Below, piece after piece: positions 1 to 11,817 of a stretch of 64,000 nt of DNA (its first letter is position 1; every line of letters begins with the position of its first letter). The DNA lies in NCBI GenBank assembly GCA_002104945.1, contig MCFH01000034.1, forward strand, positions 186,001 through 250,000. The letters are read 5' to 3'. This DNA is from Piromyces finnis (taxonomy: Eukaryota; Neocallimastigomycota; Neocallimastigomycetes; Neocallimastigales; Neocallimastigaceae). Made by a program: the position numbers and the translations under genes. The notes under the pieces were generated by a model, which saw only the letters and a program-made list of their open reading frames with translations, made no database searches and was not told the origin of the DNA.

Positions 1-1
1 A

Positions 2-1921
2 AAAATTAAAAAGGCCAATAATAAGAAAACTGAAGTTGAATACTATTGTTGTGATATTTCCAATGGAGATTCATTAAATGACGTATTCAATGATATCCGT
101 AAGCGTCAAGGTTTACAAATTAATGGTATCTTCCATACCGCTGGTACTAATGATGATACTTTATTCTTAACTCAAACTTACGAAAAGTTTGAAAAATTAG
201 CTCCAGCTAAGGTTATTGGTACTCATAATATTATTAAGTACACAGAAGATTTTAAGGATGAATTAAAGTTTATCATTTTAACTTCTTCTCTTACTGCCCT
301 TTCTGGTTTAACTGGTCAAACCAATTATACTGCTGCTAACATGTTTATTGATGCCATTGCTAGATATTGTAGAAACCATGGAAGAAATAATGTTATGTCT
401 TTAGAACTTTGTGGTTGGTCTGGTGCAGGTAATGCTGATGTTTTATCTTCAAGATCTGAAGTTTTTGTTCTTGACAAAATTGGAGGTGGCAATATGTTTA
501 AATTATTATTTAAGCTTGGCGGTCAAACTAAGGAAAGTTGCTGTGTTGGTTTCCCTGATGTTAGTCATGAAAATTGTGATGAAGCCATTTTCCACGATTA
601 TCTTTACCGTGTTAATTTACGTCCAAAGAATCGTCCAAGAACTGATCTTACTACTTTATCTCATCATAATCTTGGTCAACATGATATTGAAATTTCAGAA
701 GAAGATAAATCTCTTAGTGTTCAAGATATTTTAAAGAAAGAAATTCGTAGAATGTTAATGTACAATGAAGATGATGAAATTGACGAAATGCAACCACTTT
801 CTGAATTAGGTATGGATTCTATTATGATGATGGAATTCCGCCAAGTTATTAAAGCTGTCACTGATATTATGATTCCACTTTCTATTATTTCTTCACCAAA
901 TGTTTATCTTTCTAAGATTTACCAATACCTTAATAATAAGGCTGGTAGTGATATTACAGGTGGAAGTAAAACTCAAAAAAGTATGAGTAGTTCTTCTGTA
1001 AGTGAAAAAAAGAAATCCAGTGTTGTTGCTAAGAGAGAAGAACTTAAGGCAAAAAGAGCTCAGAAAAAATCTAAAGCCGCATCTTCAAATGAAATTGAAG
1101 AAGGCATGAAAGATTATGGTGAATGGCTTATTCGTTTAGATACTAATAATAATATTACTAACTCATTCTTCCTTTTCCCAGCTGCTGGTAGTTCTATCAG
1201 TATGTATGGTAATTGGAACAGTTACATGAAAAACTCAGCCTTATTTGGTGTTAGTTATCCAGGTCATTTAGTACGTTTAGATGAAACTCCAATTGATGAC
1301 TTAAAGACTTTAGTTAGTGCTATTGCTAAAGAAATTATGGAAAATATTAAGAATGGTAATATTCCAAAGGATCAACCACTTTACTGTTTTGGTCACTCCT
1401 TAGGTGCTCTTGTTTCATATGAAGTTGTAATGCTTCTTCAAAATGAAAGAAAGAATGGTAATCCAAATGCCCCAGTCTTTGCTGGTCTTATTGTAAGTGC
1501 ATCTCCAGCTCCAATTTATCCAAGACCAATTCCTCTTCGTAAGGTTAATGGTAAACCAATTCACTTTACTGATTTATCACCAGAACAATTCCCAGAAGAA
1601 TTAGCTATTCTTGGTGGAGCTAACAAAGAAAGTTTACAAAGTAAACAATTCCAGAAGTTAATACCATCTATTGCAGCTGATTTCAAAATTACTGATAATT
1701 ACAAACGTATTACTGATAAGGATCATCAATTAGAATGTCCATTATATGATATTGGTGGTGTTTCTGATCCAATGGTTAACCCAGATTCTAGAAAGAATTG
1801 GGAACTTGAAGTAACTGAAGAAACTCCATTAGTTCGTATTACTTTTGAAGGTGGTCATTGGTTTATTCAAGAAAATATGGAATCTGTTCTTGAACGTTTA
1901 AAGAAGGAACTTAAACTTTAA
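2..1921 (+). CDS. Polyketide synthase, C-terminal part (KR-ACP-thioesterase), 5' partial
   Basis: An open frame runs uninterrupted from the window edge to a TAA at 1919-1921, about 639 residues. It begins inside a ketoreductase: a Rossmann-type segment ends in the active-site region TSSLTALSGLTGQTNYTAAN, with the usual Ser and the Y-x-x-x-N. Next comes an acyl-carrier domain with the phosphopantetheine site GMDSIMM near 810-835. A Lys/Ser-rich linker (about 970-1090) leads to an alpha/beta-hydrolase thioesterase with the entry motif FLFPAAGSS, nucleophile motif GHSLG near 1390, an Asp in GVSDP and a His in EGGHW. This order is that of a module end that reduces, carries and releases a polyketide. 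The product is unknown. No intron occurs in 1.9 kb, unlike most neighbours; horizontal origin is possible but unproven. Upstream domains lie outside the window, and an NRPS-PKS hybrid cannot be excluded. Confidence 0.9.
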   Translation, partial: KIKKANNKKTEVEYYCCDISNGDSLNDVFNDIRKRQGLQINGIFHTAGTNDDTLFLTQTYEKFEKLAPAKVIGTHNIIKYTEDFKDELKFIILTSSLTALSGLTGQTNYTAANMFIDAIARYCRNHGRNNVMSLELCGWSGAGNADVLSSRSEVFVLDKIGGGNMFKLLFKLGGQTKESCCVGFPDVSHENCDEAIFHDYLYRVNLRPKNRPRTDLTTLSHHNLGQHDIEISEEDKSLSVQDILKKEIRRMLMYNEDDEIDEMQPLSELGMDSIMMMEFRQVIKAVTDIMIPLSIISSPNVYLSKIYQYLNNKAGSDITGGSKTQKSMSSSSVSEKKKSSVVAKREELKAKRAQKKSKAASSNEIEEGMKDYGEWLIRLDTNNNITNSFFLFPAAGSSISMYGNWNSYMKNSALFGVSYPGHLVRLDETPIDDLKTLVSAIAKEIMENIKNGNIPKDQPLYCFGHSLGALVSYEVVMLLQNERKNGNPNAPVFAGLIVSASPAPIYPRPIPLRKVNGKPIHFTDLSPEQFPEELAILGGANKESLQSKQFQKLIPSIAADFKITDNYKRITDKDHQLECPLYDIGGVSDPMVNPDSRKNWELEVTEETPLVRITFEGGHWFIQENMESVLERLKKELKL

Positions 1922-2497
1922 ATAAAATTATTATAATTCATACATAATCTATTATTAAACTATCAACTATTAATTAATATTTAAAACCAATTTCAAAATA
2001 AATAGAATTCCCCAGCAAATACAAAATTAAATAGATAGACAATAATATTAAAAAAATATTTATACATCTTTCATATAATATAGATTTTTTTTATATAGTA
2101 AATAATGTTTATTTTAGAAAATAATAATCAATATAAAAAAATTAGTTATTTTGTTTTATTTTATAAGCATAAATTTTAAGTTTATATTTTAAAACAAATT
2201 ATAGAATTATCCTCTTAAAATAATAATAATAATAATAATAATATAATATAATATAATACAATTCAATAATCAATAGATGAAGAGCAATTTTATATAAACT
2301 TTATATTAAATAATCTCTACTATAATAGTTTACTACTTTAGAGTTAAAAAATAAACCAAATTTTTATTATTACTTTATATATTTTAGTTAAAAGTAATAT
2401 AAAAATACTGTAATATATATAAAAATTTAAAAAAAAGATATCGCCTTTATAATTATAAAAAAAAAAAAAAAAAAAAAAAGAGGAAGATAAAATTATA

Positions 2498-2581
<84 letters not shown>

Positions 2582-2702
2582 AAAATAATTATATAAAAAA
2601 AATAATGTTTTTTTAGAGTAACAACACATTATAGATAAAATAGTTTACAATTTTGCAAAGGTTTATATTATATCTTTATTATTAAATATTAACATTTATA
2701 TT
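1922..2702. other. Intergenic, convergent 3' ends, repeat-rich
   Basis: This lies between the PKS stop and the stop of the DXO-like gene on the other strand. It is almost pure A/T and contains AAT repeats near 2220-2245, an A run at 2457-2479 and an AAAT microsatellite. I see no coding or RNA gene signal. Confidence 0.7.
2457..2581. repeat. A(23) homopolymer plus (AAAT)n microsatellite
   Basis: A run of 23 A (2457-2479) is followed after a short spacer by about twenty uninterrupted AAAT units (about 2499-2581). It lies between two convergent genes and is expected to be length-polymorphic. Confidence 0.9.
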
Positions 2703-3491
2703 TTAATTAATCCACCAATTTGGTAAAAATCCAGAATTTGAACCATTGCATTTAACATGTATGAAATTTTTATTTACCTCTGAATCAAAGGTCACAGTAT
2801 AAGAAATATTAGGATCACTTACATTGACTATTTCATGTTTTAACCAATTTAAAAATATTTCAGCAAATGCCAAACATACATTAGCATTCCATGGTTCATG
2901 ATTATATTTTTTAATGTTAAAATTACTGCCTTTTTTTAAATCTTTTGCTATTTCTCGAGTTTGATTTAATTTATTTTTTTGTTGTCTTTCTATATGATGT
3001 TGATTAACTATATGTGGAATTTTGAGAGTTGAAAGGGATGAAACCTTTTCTACCTATAAATTATTAAAAAAAAATATTAATTATTATATATATATATGAT
3101 ATAATAATAATAAAAAAATTATATAAACATTTACTTCTAAATCTTTATTTCTATACGCTATTATAATTTTTGGTATTCCAACAAGAAAAGATTGTGCCCA
3201 AAATTTTATTAATTTATATCTAAATATTATTTATTTCAACAAAATTAAAGTTTATAATTTTTTTTTACTATATGCTATATGTATTGTTGATTATAATTAT
3301 AACCTATATATTTTACCTTTCAAAATTATTTTCTTCTTGTGAATTACTAATTATTTTTGTAGTTTTTAATTCCACATAGGGTTTTTGAGTTTCGTTGGGT
3401 GAAAATTTTCCTAATTTAAAATAATTTTATGATATTATTATATATATCATTAATTTATTTTTATATATATAATATATGAATTTGAATGTTT

Positions 3492-3539
<48 letters not shown>

Positions 3540-3986
3540 ATTACTTTCTGCGCAGTCTACTTCTGCTCCCATTATTAGTCGGATGTTATTTAATTTTGAT
3601 TGAACAATTATACCATATTCTTCTTTATTATTAACAATATCATGAACTCTTTCTTCTAATAATACTTTATTATTTTCAGATTTATCAATTTCTTCCGGAG
3701 GTATGGGTATAGTGGATAATGCCTCAAATTTAAAACCTGAATAACAAAACTATTAATTTATATATTAGAAAAAAAAATTTTTTTTTAAATAAAAAAAAAA
3801 AATATATATTTAAAAATATACTTTTTGTTGAGTAATATCATTGTTAGTTATATTTTCTTTTTTTTCCCGAGATTCCTGAATATACAAAATATTCTTATTT
3901 TATTTTAAAATAGATTTTAATTCTATTATTAATTGTAGAAAAATACAATAATATATATATTTTATTCTTGCTTATTATAATTACAA

Positions 3987-4018
<32 letters not shown>

Positions 4019-4855
4019 TTTTGTATTTCTGAATATGTACATTGTAATTACAAACGACTAATTCAAAAAAACTATTTCTCAAATATGGTAAACCTTTATT
4101 TATTAAAAAGATATTTAGGATATATTACATTTTAAATGAATTTTATATTTATAAATTGCTACTTACACATAATTTTTACAATTAGTCCTCTCCCTTTTAT
4201 AAGCATTATGTTAATTTATAAATTTATTTTCATTTTAATATTTATATTTTTAGTTACGAAAATCTATTGATAACAATATTAAATTTATAATTACATGTAA
4301 TAACATGAGGTTTTTTTTCATTTTCATTTTTGAAAGTTAAATGATTTTTCTCCTTTAATACTTTTAATAGATTGTCCAATGGTTCAGGTTTCTCAATTTT
4401 TCTATCAAATGTTTCAAAACCTTCAGTAAGGTCATTATATTTCATATTCATTGGATAATAGTATTTCTTTTTATTTATTTATTTATAAGAAAATAAGTAT
4501 ATCATTATTAATATAGGATTCCTATATCGTTTAGATGTTATATACATTGTATAATATACATTAGCTAATTACCATAACTCTATTATCCATTTGTAATTCT
4601 CGGTTAATATCTTTATTATTTAATAAAGTTTAAAAAAAATAAAAATTAAAATGTAAATTTCGAATTAATTATTATTATTATTATTAATATAACTATTTAA
4701 TAATATTATAAAATATAAATATTATTTTATTATTAATTATTAATTATTTATTATACTATACCTATTGAGAAATTTGAAATTTCAGTAGGTTGACTATAAT
4801 TTACTCGTATGTGTTTTAATTTATTTATTATGGGTATTCTGAAATTGAATTCCAT
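2703..4855 (-). CDS. DXO/RAI1-family decapping and 5'-3' RNA quality-control enzyme
   Basis: This is a spliced gene of about nine to ten exons. Family members hydrolyse incomplete or non-canonical 5' ends of RNA (pyrophosphohydrolase, deNADding or decapping, and 5'-3' exonuclease activity); nuclear Rai1 partners Rat1/Xrn2. Exon 1 is 4762-4855, exon 2 is 4573-4610, exon 3 is 4258-4466, then a very short exon ends at 4167. Signature motifs visible after splicing are the catalytic metal site LIMGAEVDC, then YVELKT, then KFWAQSFLVGIPKII, and a C-terminal WNANVCLAFAEIFLNW segment, all in family order. GLIVKIMCLPY matches the conserved segment upstream. The stop is at 2703-2705. Two junctions are unresolved: the acceptor at 4189 or 4193, and the join before the FKFEAL exon near 3740. 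The family is clear; DXO versus RAI1 is not separable here. Confidence 0.88.
3494..3529. repeat. T(36) homopolymer inside a DXO-gene intron
   Basis: Thirty-six consecutive T on the plus strand read as poly(A) in the pre-mRNA of the minus-strand gene. It lies between the exon with MGAEVDC and the exon with YVELKT. Confidence 0.85.
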
Positions 4856-5451
4856 TTTTTAATTTATTTTTCTAGATATTATTATTAATAATTAAAAAAA
4901 AAATGAATTATATGTTTTTTCTAAGTATATAAAATGAAATTTAAATAATTTGAAATTTAGATTTCTTGTAAATTTGTAAATTGAAATGTATTATAATTAT
5001 CAATTTTACTATATAGAAATCAAAAATTTTAATTATATTTAATATATCAGAAAAAAAAAAAATAAAAATAAAAAAAAATTTATATAGAATTTGATAATTT
5101 TTTTATATGATAAAACATATAATTCTATATATAAAAATTTATCTTAATTTTTATAATAAAGAAATAATAAAAAGAAAATTTTTATTAGCTTTTATATTAA
5201 TATAGGTAATTATTAAGAAATTCAATGTAATTTAAATTTCATTTTTTTTAACAAGACTTATAAAATAAGAGTAAACAAACAAACAAACAAAAAACAAACA
5301 GATAATAACAAGGTTTTCTTATTGACATTCAAACTATTAAATATATTAAATATTTCATCAGTTTGAAAAAATTATTTATTAAAAATCCATAGAATATAAC
5401 TTTATTTCAATTATTATAATAATTAAATATTTTCAGTTTTAATAAAGTAGT
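4856..5451. promoter_or_regulatory. Divergent intergenic region, DXO-like gene and acidic protein gene
   Basis: About 600 bp separates two divergent start codons, so both promoters should lie here. The sequence is A/T with A and T tracts, and a CAAA-type repeat (acaaacaaacaaac) near 5272-5300. No specific factor site is recognisable. Confidence 0.5.
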
Positions 5452-8257
5452 ATGGCAGAAGAATTTTACATAGACCAAATGCATAAATGGTAAATAAGAA
5501 GAATTTGAATATAAATTACTAAATTACTTTCCTTTTTTAAATGTATATAAAATTATATATACCTTTTTTATAATTGCTAATCAGTCATCACAACAATTTT
5601 ATTAACTATATTATATTAATATTTTTTAAATATATTTTAAATGAAAATCTAAAAAATTACAAACTTTTGAACAAAATCTATATTAAAATTAAAATATTTT
5701 TAAATTATTATTTAAATTATGTATTTATTTGTTCATACCTTTTAAATTCCCAAAACAATTTAAAGGGAAAATGTTTGGTCAACTATTAAACAATTATCAA
5801 AAGAAGAAATTGCTAAAATTCCAAAAGAATTCCTTCGTACTTCAAAAATTCCAGAACATAAGGTTAAAATAAAGAAATGGGAGCGAAGTAAATATTTAAT
5901 TTAAATATATTTATATATGTATATTTAAAATTCTTGTAAATGTAAAAATTTATTAAAATTACGTTTCATCAAATTTATTAAATTCCAAAAAAAAATATAT
6001 ATATATATATATATTAGGTGAAGAAATAGTTGATAATTTTGAAGTTGAACAATTATCAAATATTATATTATATGATGTTGATATGGTAATGGAAAATACA
6101 GAGGATTCATCAGTTTCTATATCTACATCTAATAACATAACTGTAATTATTATTTTTAATTTATTATTTTTTTTTAAAAAAAAATAAATTTGTAATAAAA
6201 TTAATTATGTTATTTTTTTATACTAAAAAATAAATTGTTTAAATAATTCTAAATTAACAAGTCAATTGATCAAGAAAAAGCAGCTGAATTAATGGCAACA
6301 CCAGTCGCAGAAACATCTATTAATTCAAGTGAAAACACAAGTCAACAAAATGATTTAACAATTAGTAATACAATTCATAATTCAATGTCAAATACAAGTT
6401 TTTCAAATTCAACATCGACGGATTCATCTTCAGAAAGAACAGAACAAACAAGCACAGGAAATGGAACTAATAGCAATTTGACAAATGGAAGTAGTTTAAA
6501 ATTCGAAATTCTTCCAGAAACTGAACAAGATTCTTCTATAGAAAAATTACCTTTAAAGAAAACCTCAACTAATAACGGTGATTAATTAATATTTAAAGTT
6601 TATTGCATTTTTCTTAAAACATATACTCATCATAAAGATTTATATATTATATTTTAATTAAATTTTAAAAGAAGAAGATTCTGAACATGCTGATAAAAGA
6701 ATAAAGTTAGACGATGGAAATATTAAAGAAGTTAATATAATAAATAAGATTGAGAATGATAATTCAATAGTAACAGAGGAATTAGGTAATATATTATATA
6801 GAATATTATAGTGTTTTAATAGTAAGTTTTTATATATCAAAAAAAAAAAATTTTTTTTTAATACAAACAAAATTTATTATAACTTTTATTAATCAATTAT
6901 AATGATGGTGCGATAAAAAAAATCAACAGTAACTGATAATAATTCTTTAAAAAGGAAAGCTGATCAATTAGAAAAGGAAACAGAATCAGGATCATCAATA
7001 TCAAATGAAATTGAAAAACTAAATAAACCTGTAAATGAAAATATAAGTAATGTAATTAATAAAGAAGATATAGCTAATAAAATTCATATAAATGCAACAT
7101 TATTGGATTCAGAAGAATTGAAACCAAAGCAAACTGAGAAACATATGAGTCTTTTTGATGATCAAGGTTATATAATACTAAATCCTTTTTCCTTAGAAGA
7201 TAAAGTTTCAAATGTAGCCATGGAAGAATCGAAAATAGTAGATGTTCCTTCTTCTAATGAAAATAAAATGGATATTGATGGTGTTGAAAATTTTGATAAA
7301 TTAGACAATGAACAAAGTGTTGCAGATAGCTCATTTGGATTGAAGTCATATAATAGTACAGAATTTTCATCTGAAGGTAGCTATAAGAAGGTTGTAGCAT
7401 CTATCGAAGATTCCAACGTTTCAACAATTTATGAAGTTAGTTCTATTAATAATGAAGATTTATTAGATCAATCTAGTTCTGTTTCATCAAGTAATGTAAA
7501 GAGGATAATTGAAAGACTTGAAAACAATTCTATAAATAATGAATTATCATCAAGTATTAATAGTACAATAGAAAATAATAGTGGTGAAGTTAAACTTCCA
7601 GAAAAATTTGATGATTCAAAAACTTTATCAGAAAAATCTGAAGGTAATAAATTAGAACAACATCAAGAAACTGATGATAAAAATCATATTAGTTCTGGGA
7701 ATGAAAATGAAATTGTTGAGAATAAAATAACAAATGAAAATGAAAATGAAGAAAAAAAAGTAGAGAATAATATAGTAGAGAAGGAAACGGATATTAATAT
7801 AAAAATTGATAAAGATGATAATGAAACAGAGGGAAAAAAAGAAGCAGGTACCTTAAATAAAGTAAATAGTGGCGATTTAATGGACGTTGATGATAAACCA
7901 AAGGAAGGTATAATTGGTGGATCAGTTATAGATAAAATAAAATTATTTGAAAAAAATGTTATTATTAATGAAAATAGTAAAGAAAACGAAAAAGAAGTTG
8001 AAGCTAAATTACAAGAAGTTAATAATACAATTGATAAACAAGTAGAAGAAAATGAAGTTAAAGTTGAAAGAGAAGGTCCATCCAATATTGTAAATAATTC
8101 ATCATTTACTGAACAAGAAAAGAAAGAAATAAATTCTACTGAAAATGTTGTTAATGTAACGGCAACAAATAATATAAAAGAAATAACTGTAACAAAGACA
8201 GAAGGTAGCAATTCAGAAATTGAAAACCCAAATTCTAATTCATCAAATACAAACTAA
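5452..8257 (+). CDS. Acidic, low-complexity probable nuclear protein of unknown function
   Basis: The start at 5452 (MAEEFYIDQMHKW) is joined by canonical introns to a basic N-terminal segment (exon 5766-5887, with KIPKEFLRTSKIPEHKVKIK). Further exons lie near 6019-6142, 6262-6580 and 6671-6785, and a long last exon from about 6949 ends in TAA at 8257. All joins I checked keep frame. Only the first 60-70 residues look folded. The rest, over 600 residues, is rich in Glu, Asn, Ser and Lys, with repeated short acidic stretches and no recognisable domain. Basic patches in DKRIKLDD and LKRKADQLE resemble nuclear localisation signals. The sequence fits a disordered chromatin or transcription-associated factor, but I do not recognise the family. 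It converges with the RRP41 gene. Confidence 0.7.
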
Positions 8258-8962
8258 AATTGTGACTAAAATTGTGACAAAACCTAGAATATATTTTACT
8301 AAAAAGTTCTTTTATTACTTAATCTAATGATAAAAATACACATTTATTATTATTATTATTATTTTTTTTCATAATTAGTATCAATAATTATTAAATATAT
8401 ATATTTACAAATATAATTTAATTTTAAATTTTGAAAATTTTATTTTAAAATTTTTTCCTCCTTTTTTATTTCATTTTAAAATTTCTTATTATATCTATTT
8501 ATTAATCCTTAATAAATATATTTTTTTGTTAAATATCAATTGTTCAAAAACAGAAATAAAGTAAAATAAAATAAAAAAAAAAAAAAGAATAATTCATCGA
8601 GAGATTATTTTTACTTGTATAGTCAATATGAATAAATTAAAAAACTTTTTTTGTAATTTATAATTTTTACTAAAATTTTATTAGAATAATAAAAAATAAT
8701 GAAAATAACAATAAAAATCAAACATTTTATTTATTACTTTAATTGATTTTTGTTAACTCTTTGCTTTATTTTTTTTTCTATATAAATAAAATAAATTATA
8801 ATTAAAATTATATTTAAATATCTATTATAATAATGATAATAATAAAAATATAAATAATTGATGAAAAAATGAAAAATTAATAAGTATTATTATTTTGATC
8901 ATAATATTTATAAGAAATATAATGGAATATATATTTGTTATTAAATAATATATTAAAATCTT
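8258..8962. other. Intergenic, convergent 3' ends
   Basis: This spacer separates the acidic protein gene and RRP41 stops. It starts with two near-identical 13-bp copies (aaaattgtgacta / aaaattgtgacaa) just after the stop, then an ATT repeat near 8344-8365 and A/T tracts. No gene signal is seen. Confidence 0.6.
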
Positions 8963-9744
8963 TTATTCCTTTTGTTTTTCCATAACTCTATTAGCTAATT
9001 CTGTAGTAGAGGCTCTTATTACTTCATCAAATACACCATGTAATTGCTTACAACCACTAACTGCCAAATTAAAAACAGGTTCGAATTTATCTAAATGTAA
9101 TCTGGATTCAGACTTATAATTATTATTATTAGTTTATTTTATATCGAAAATAAAAATGAATTCGTTTTTTAAAAACTTACAACTAAAGTAGAAATTTTCC
9201 CTGAGTTTGGCATAACAGCAACAGTTAATGTTGGTGTAAAGTTATTTTCTTCAAAATAATTTAAATCTATGAGGGATTATTTTTAATAAAAATCAATAAT
9301 TTTTTTTTATTTTTTTTTAAAGAAAATAATTAAGTTTATTCTTATACCTAAAATTGGTGTATCTTCAACACATCCAGCAGAACATGCACAAACATATTCT
9401 TTCATTGGAATACCAGCATCAATTAAAGCTAAAGTAGCAGCATTAATTGAAGTATGTAGAGCACCTGATTAATATTTATATAAGGCAACTCATTATTATT
9501 CTTGCTAATTTAAATAAAAAAGTATAAGAAAACTGTATAATTAATATACATAATATTACCTCCATCAACTTGTAAAATTTGTAAATATATGTCAATTTGA
9601 GATCTTGGATATAATGTAGTAATAACAGCTGTTTCAAAAGTTTGTTTTACAATGTTGGCGATTTCAATGAAACGTCTTTATTATAAATTTATAATTTTAA
9701 TAAAATGAATAAATATATTATTAAATTTGTTTATTGATACTAAT

Positions 9745-9785
<41 letters not shown>

Positions 9786-10587
9786 TAATACCTATCCATT
9801 TTAGATCTTTGTTTTCTTTCACTCGTACTAAATGTTGCAATACTATATTCAACATTTATACTAGCTCTGTCATGATATTGTAAATTTTTGTGACTTGGCT
9901 ATTTTTTTAAATATAGAGTATTTTTAAATAATTAATATCTGAATTATGCATATATAGAGATTATATTGTTTATAAAAATTACATATTATTTTATTTTACA
10001 AATATAAAATAAGTATATATGATGTTAAAATTTTCATTAATTATTAAATGATTTTTTTTTTTTTTTTTAATTTTGGTTTTAATTTAAATTTTAATGTTCA
10101 TTCTCAATATTCTATTTTAATTATAATTTTATTTTATTAATGATATAATACTATATATATATGTTTCAATTGATTATTATTTTTATTTAATGTTTTTGTT
10201 AAATTTGAGTAATTCTAAACTTTTTAAAAGCTATTTATGTTTTTTTTTCTTTCATCCATTAATTAATAATAATAAAAAGTTGTAATCCTTTATTGAATAT
10301 ATCACTCTTTAAATAATAACCTCACGAGGACCATAAACCGTTGCGAGACATTTGGTGTTTCCTTGTTCTATATAAGCTGAACCATCTGCTTGAGCTAAGA
10401 TTCCTGTTTTACAATTAACTCTTCTTAATTCATTGGCTCTTCTACCGTCGATTCTAAGTCCTTTATTTTTTAAATATAAAAAATATATTAACCATTACCT
10501 TGCGTAATTATATATATACATATATATCAATTAAATAGCATTAAAATAAGTACCTTCAGGTGATAATAAATCTAATCCAGAAGACAT
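8963..10587 (-). CDS. RRP41: Exosome core subunit RRP41 (RNase PH family)
   Basis: Seven exons: 10554-10587, 10321-10460, 9792-9898, 9560-9675, 9348-9464, 9181-9266 and 8963-9112; every junction keeps frame. RRP41 is one of six RNase PH-like ring subunits of the exosome, which degrades and processes RNA 3'-5' in nucleus and cytoplasm. Diagnostic segments in order are LRIDGRRANELR, the ATVYGPRE strand, SATFST-like IATFSTSERK, TLYPRSQIDIYLQILQVDGG, AATLALIDAGIPM and a C-terminal helix ending near VMEKQKE. The length of about 245 residues is normal. The start codon lies 14 codons before the conserved IDGRR, as usual. It is divergent from RPC4 with 241 bp between start codons. Confidence 0.94.
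9741..9785. repeat. AAT microsatellite in RRP41 intron
   Basis: About fourteen AAT units lie in the intron between exons 9792-9898 and 9560-9675. They read as ATT in the transcript. Confidence 0.85.
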
Positions 10588-10828
10588 TTTGGAATTTCTA
10601 TTATTATAATAAAAAAATTACAGATTTTTTTTTTAAATAATACAAATATTTTTTTTTTTAAAAAAAACTTATTGATTTGGATCACGTGTAATTAAAACTG
10701 AATAATAAAAATATATAATTAATATGATTTAACATATATTTATGATTTTTAATTTAATATGAAAAAAAAAAAAAAAATTATGTAAATTTAAAAGTTCAAC
10801 CAAAAAATTTTATATATTATATTCGACA
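10588..10828. promoter_or_regulatory. Bidirectional promoter RRP41 / RPC4 with CACGTG
   Basis: This 241-bp spacer lies between divergent start codons. It contains one palindromic CACGTG at 10683-10688 in an otherwise nearly G/C-free sequence, plus A/T tracts. CACGTG is the core site of bHLH factors such as fungal Cbf1. Its role here is inferred. Confidence 0.5.
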
Positions 10829-11758
10829 ATGGATTCAGGATCTACATCAAAATCTGAAGAAAAACCAAAGATTAAAAAGACACCTTCTAGCAGTAATGTT
10901 AGGACATTTGGTACCATTGGTTCTACAGAACCAGGAAAAATAGGCTCTTTAAAAGGATCTAAGGTTATTAATTAATCTCAAAAAAATTTTGCAATTTAAT
11001 TTCAACTATTATTTTTGATATTCAAATATAAAAGATTTAATTAATATTGAAGCTAAAATATTTAAACACTAATAGATGGATAAAGATAGTAAATTCGAAT
11101 TTTTTTATAATTACAGAAATTATTGAAGTACAGAATAAATTACGATACTTTTCAAATAGCAAAGAATTTTAATCATTAAATTAAAAAGTAATATTGTTAA
11201 ATAATAATTCAATGATTTATTAATTTATTTAAATTTATCAATATACTTAGCAGGGTTTTTTAAAAAAATATAATTTCTTCATTTATAAAATTTTAAAATT
11301 AAAAGGAAAATTCTTTAAATTAAATTAAAAAAGGAATATTAACAAATTAGAAATATTTAATATACTTTGTAAAATAATATATTTAAATTATATGAACTTA
11401 AAAAATAAACATACTACTTTTTATTTAATTAAACGGATAAAAAATAATAATAATAAAAAAAATAAAGTGAAAAGAAAAATATATATTAATTTTATTTTAT
11501 TTTTCATCTTGTATAGTTAACATTCAAACCAAAAATTCCAACAAGAAGAAAGCAAATTAAAGTCGAGTAAATACAATTAATTAAGTATTAAATAAAAATT
11601 AAATCTTATTTATTTATTAATTTTGTTATTTTTGGTTTTTGGTATATTTATATAAAAAATAAATAAACATTAGAGATGAAGAAAAACCAAAGAAAACTAA
11701 AGAACGTAAAGGAAAGAAATCATTTAAAGATAAAGAAAGAAAACCAAGAGGTACTTTA

Positions 11759-11817
<59 letters not shown>

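Noticed and set aside
4254-4451. Separate 65-residue minus-strand gene
   Set aside because: It is exon 3 of the DXO/RAI1 gene; frame and splice sites connect it to exons on both sides.
7684-8211. 175-residue minus-strand Ser/Phe-rich frame
   Set aside because: It is antisense to the acidic protein exon; its Ser/Phe bias mirrors Glu/Lys/Asn codons on the plus strand.
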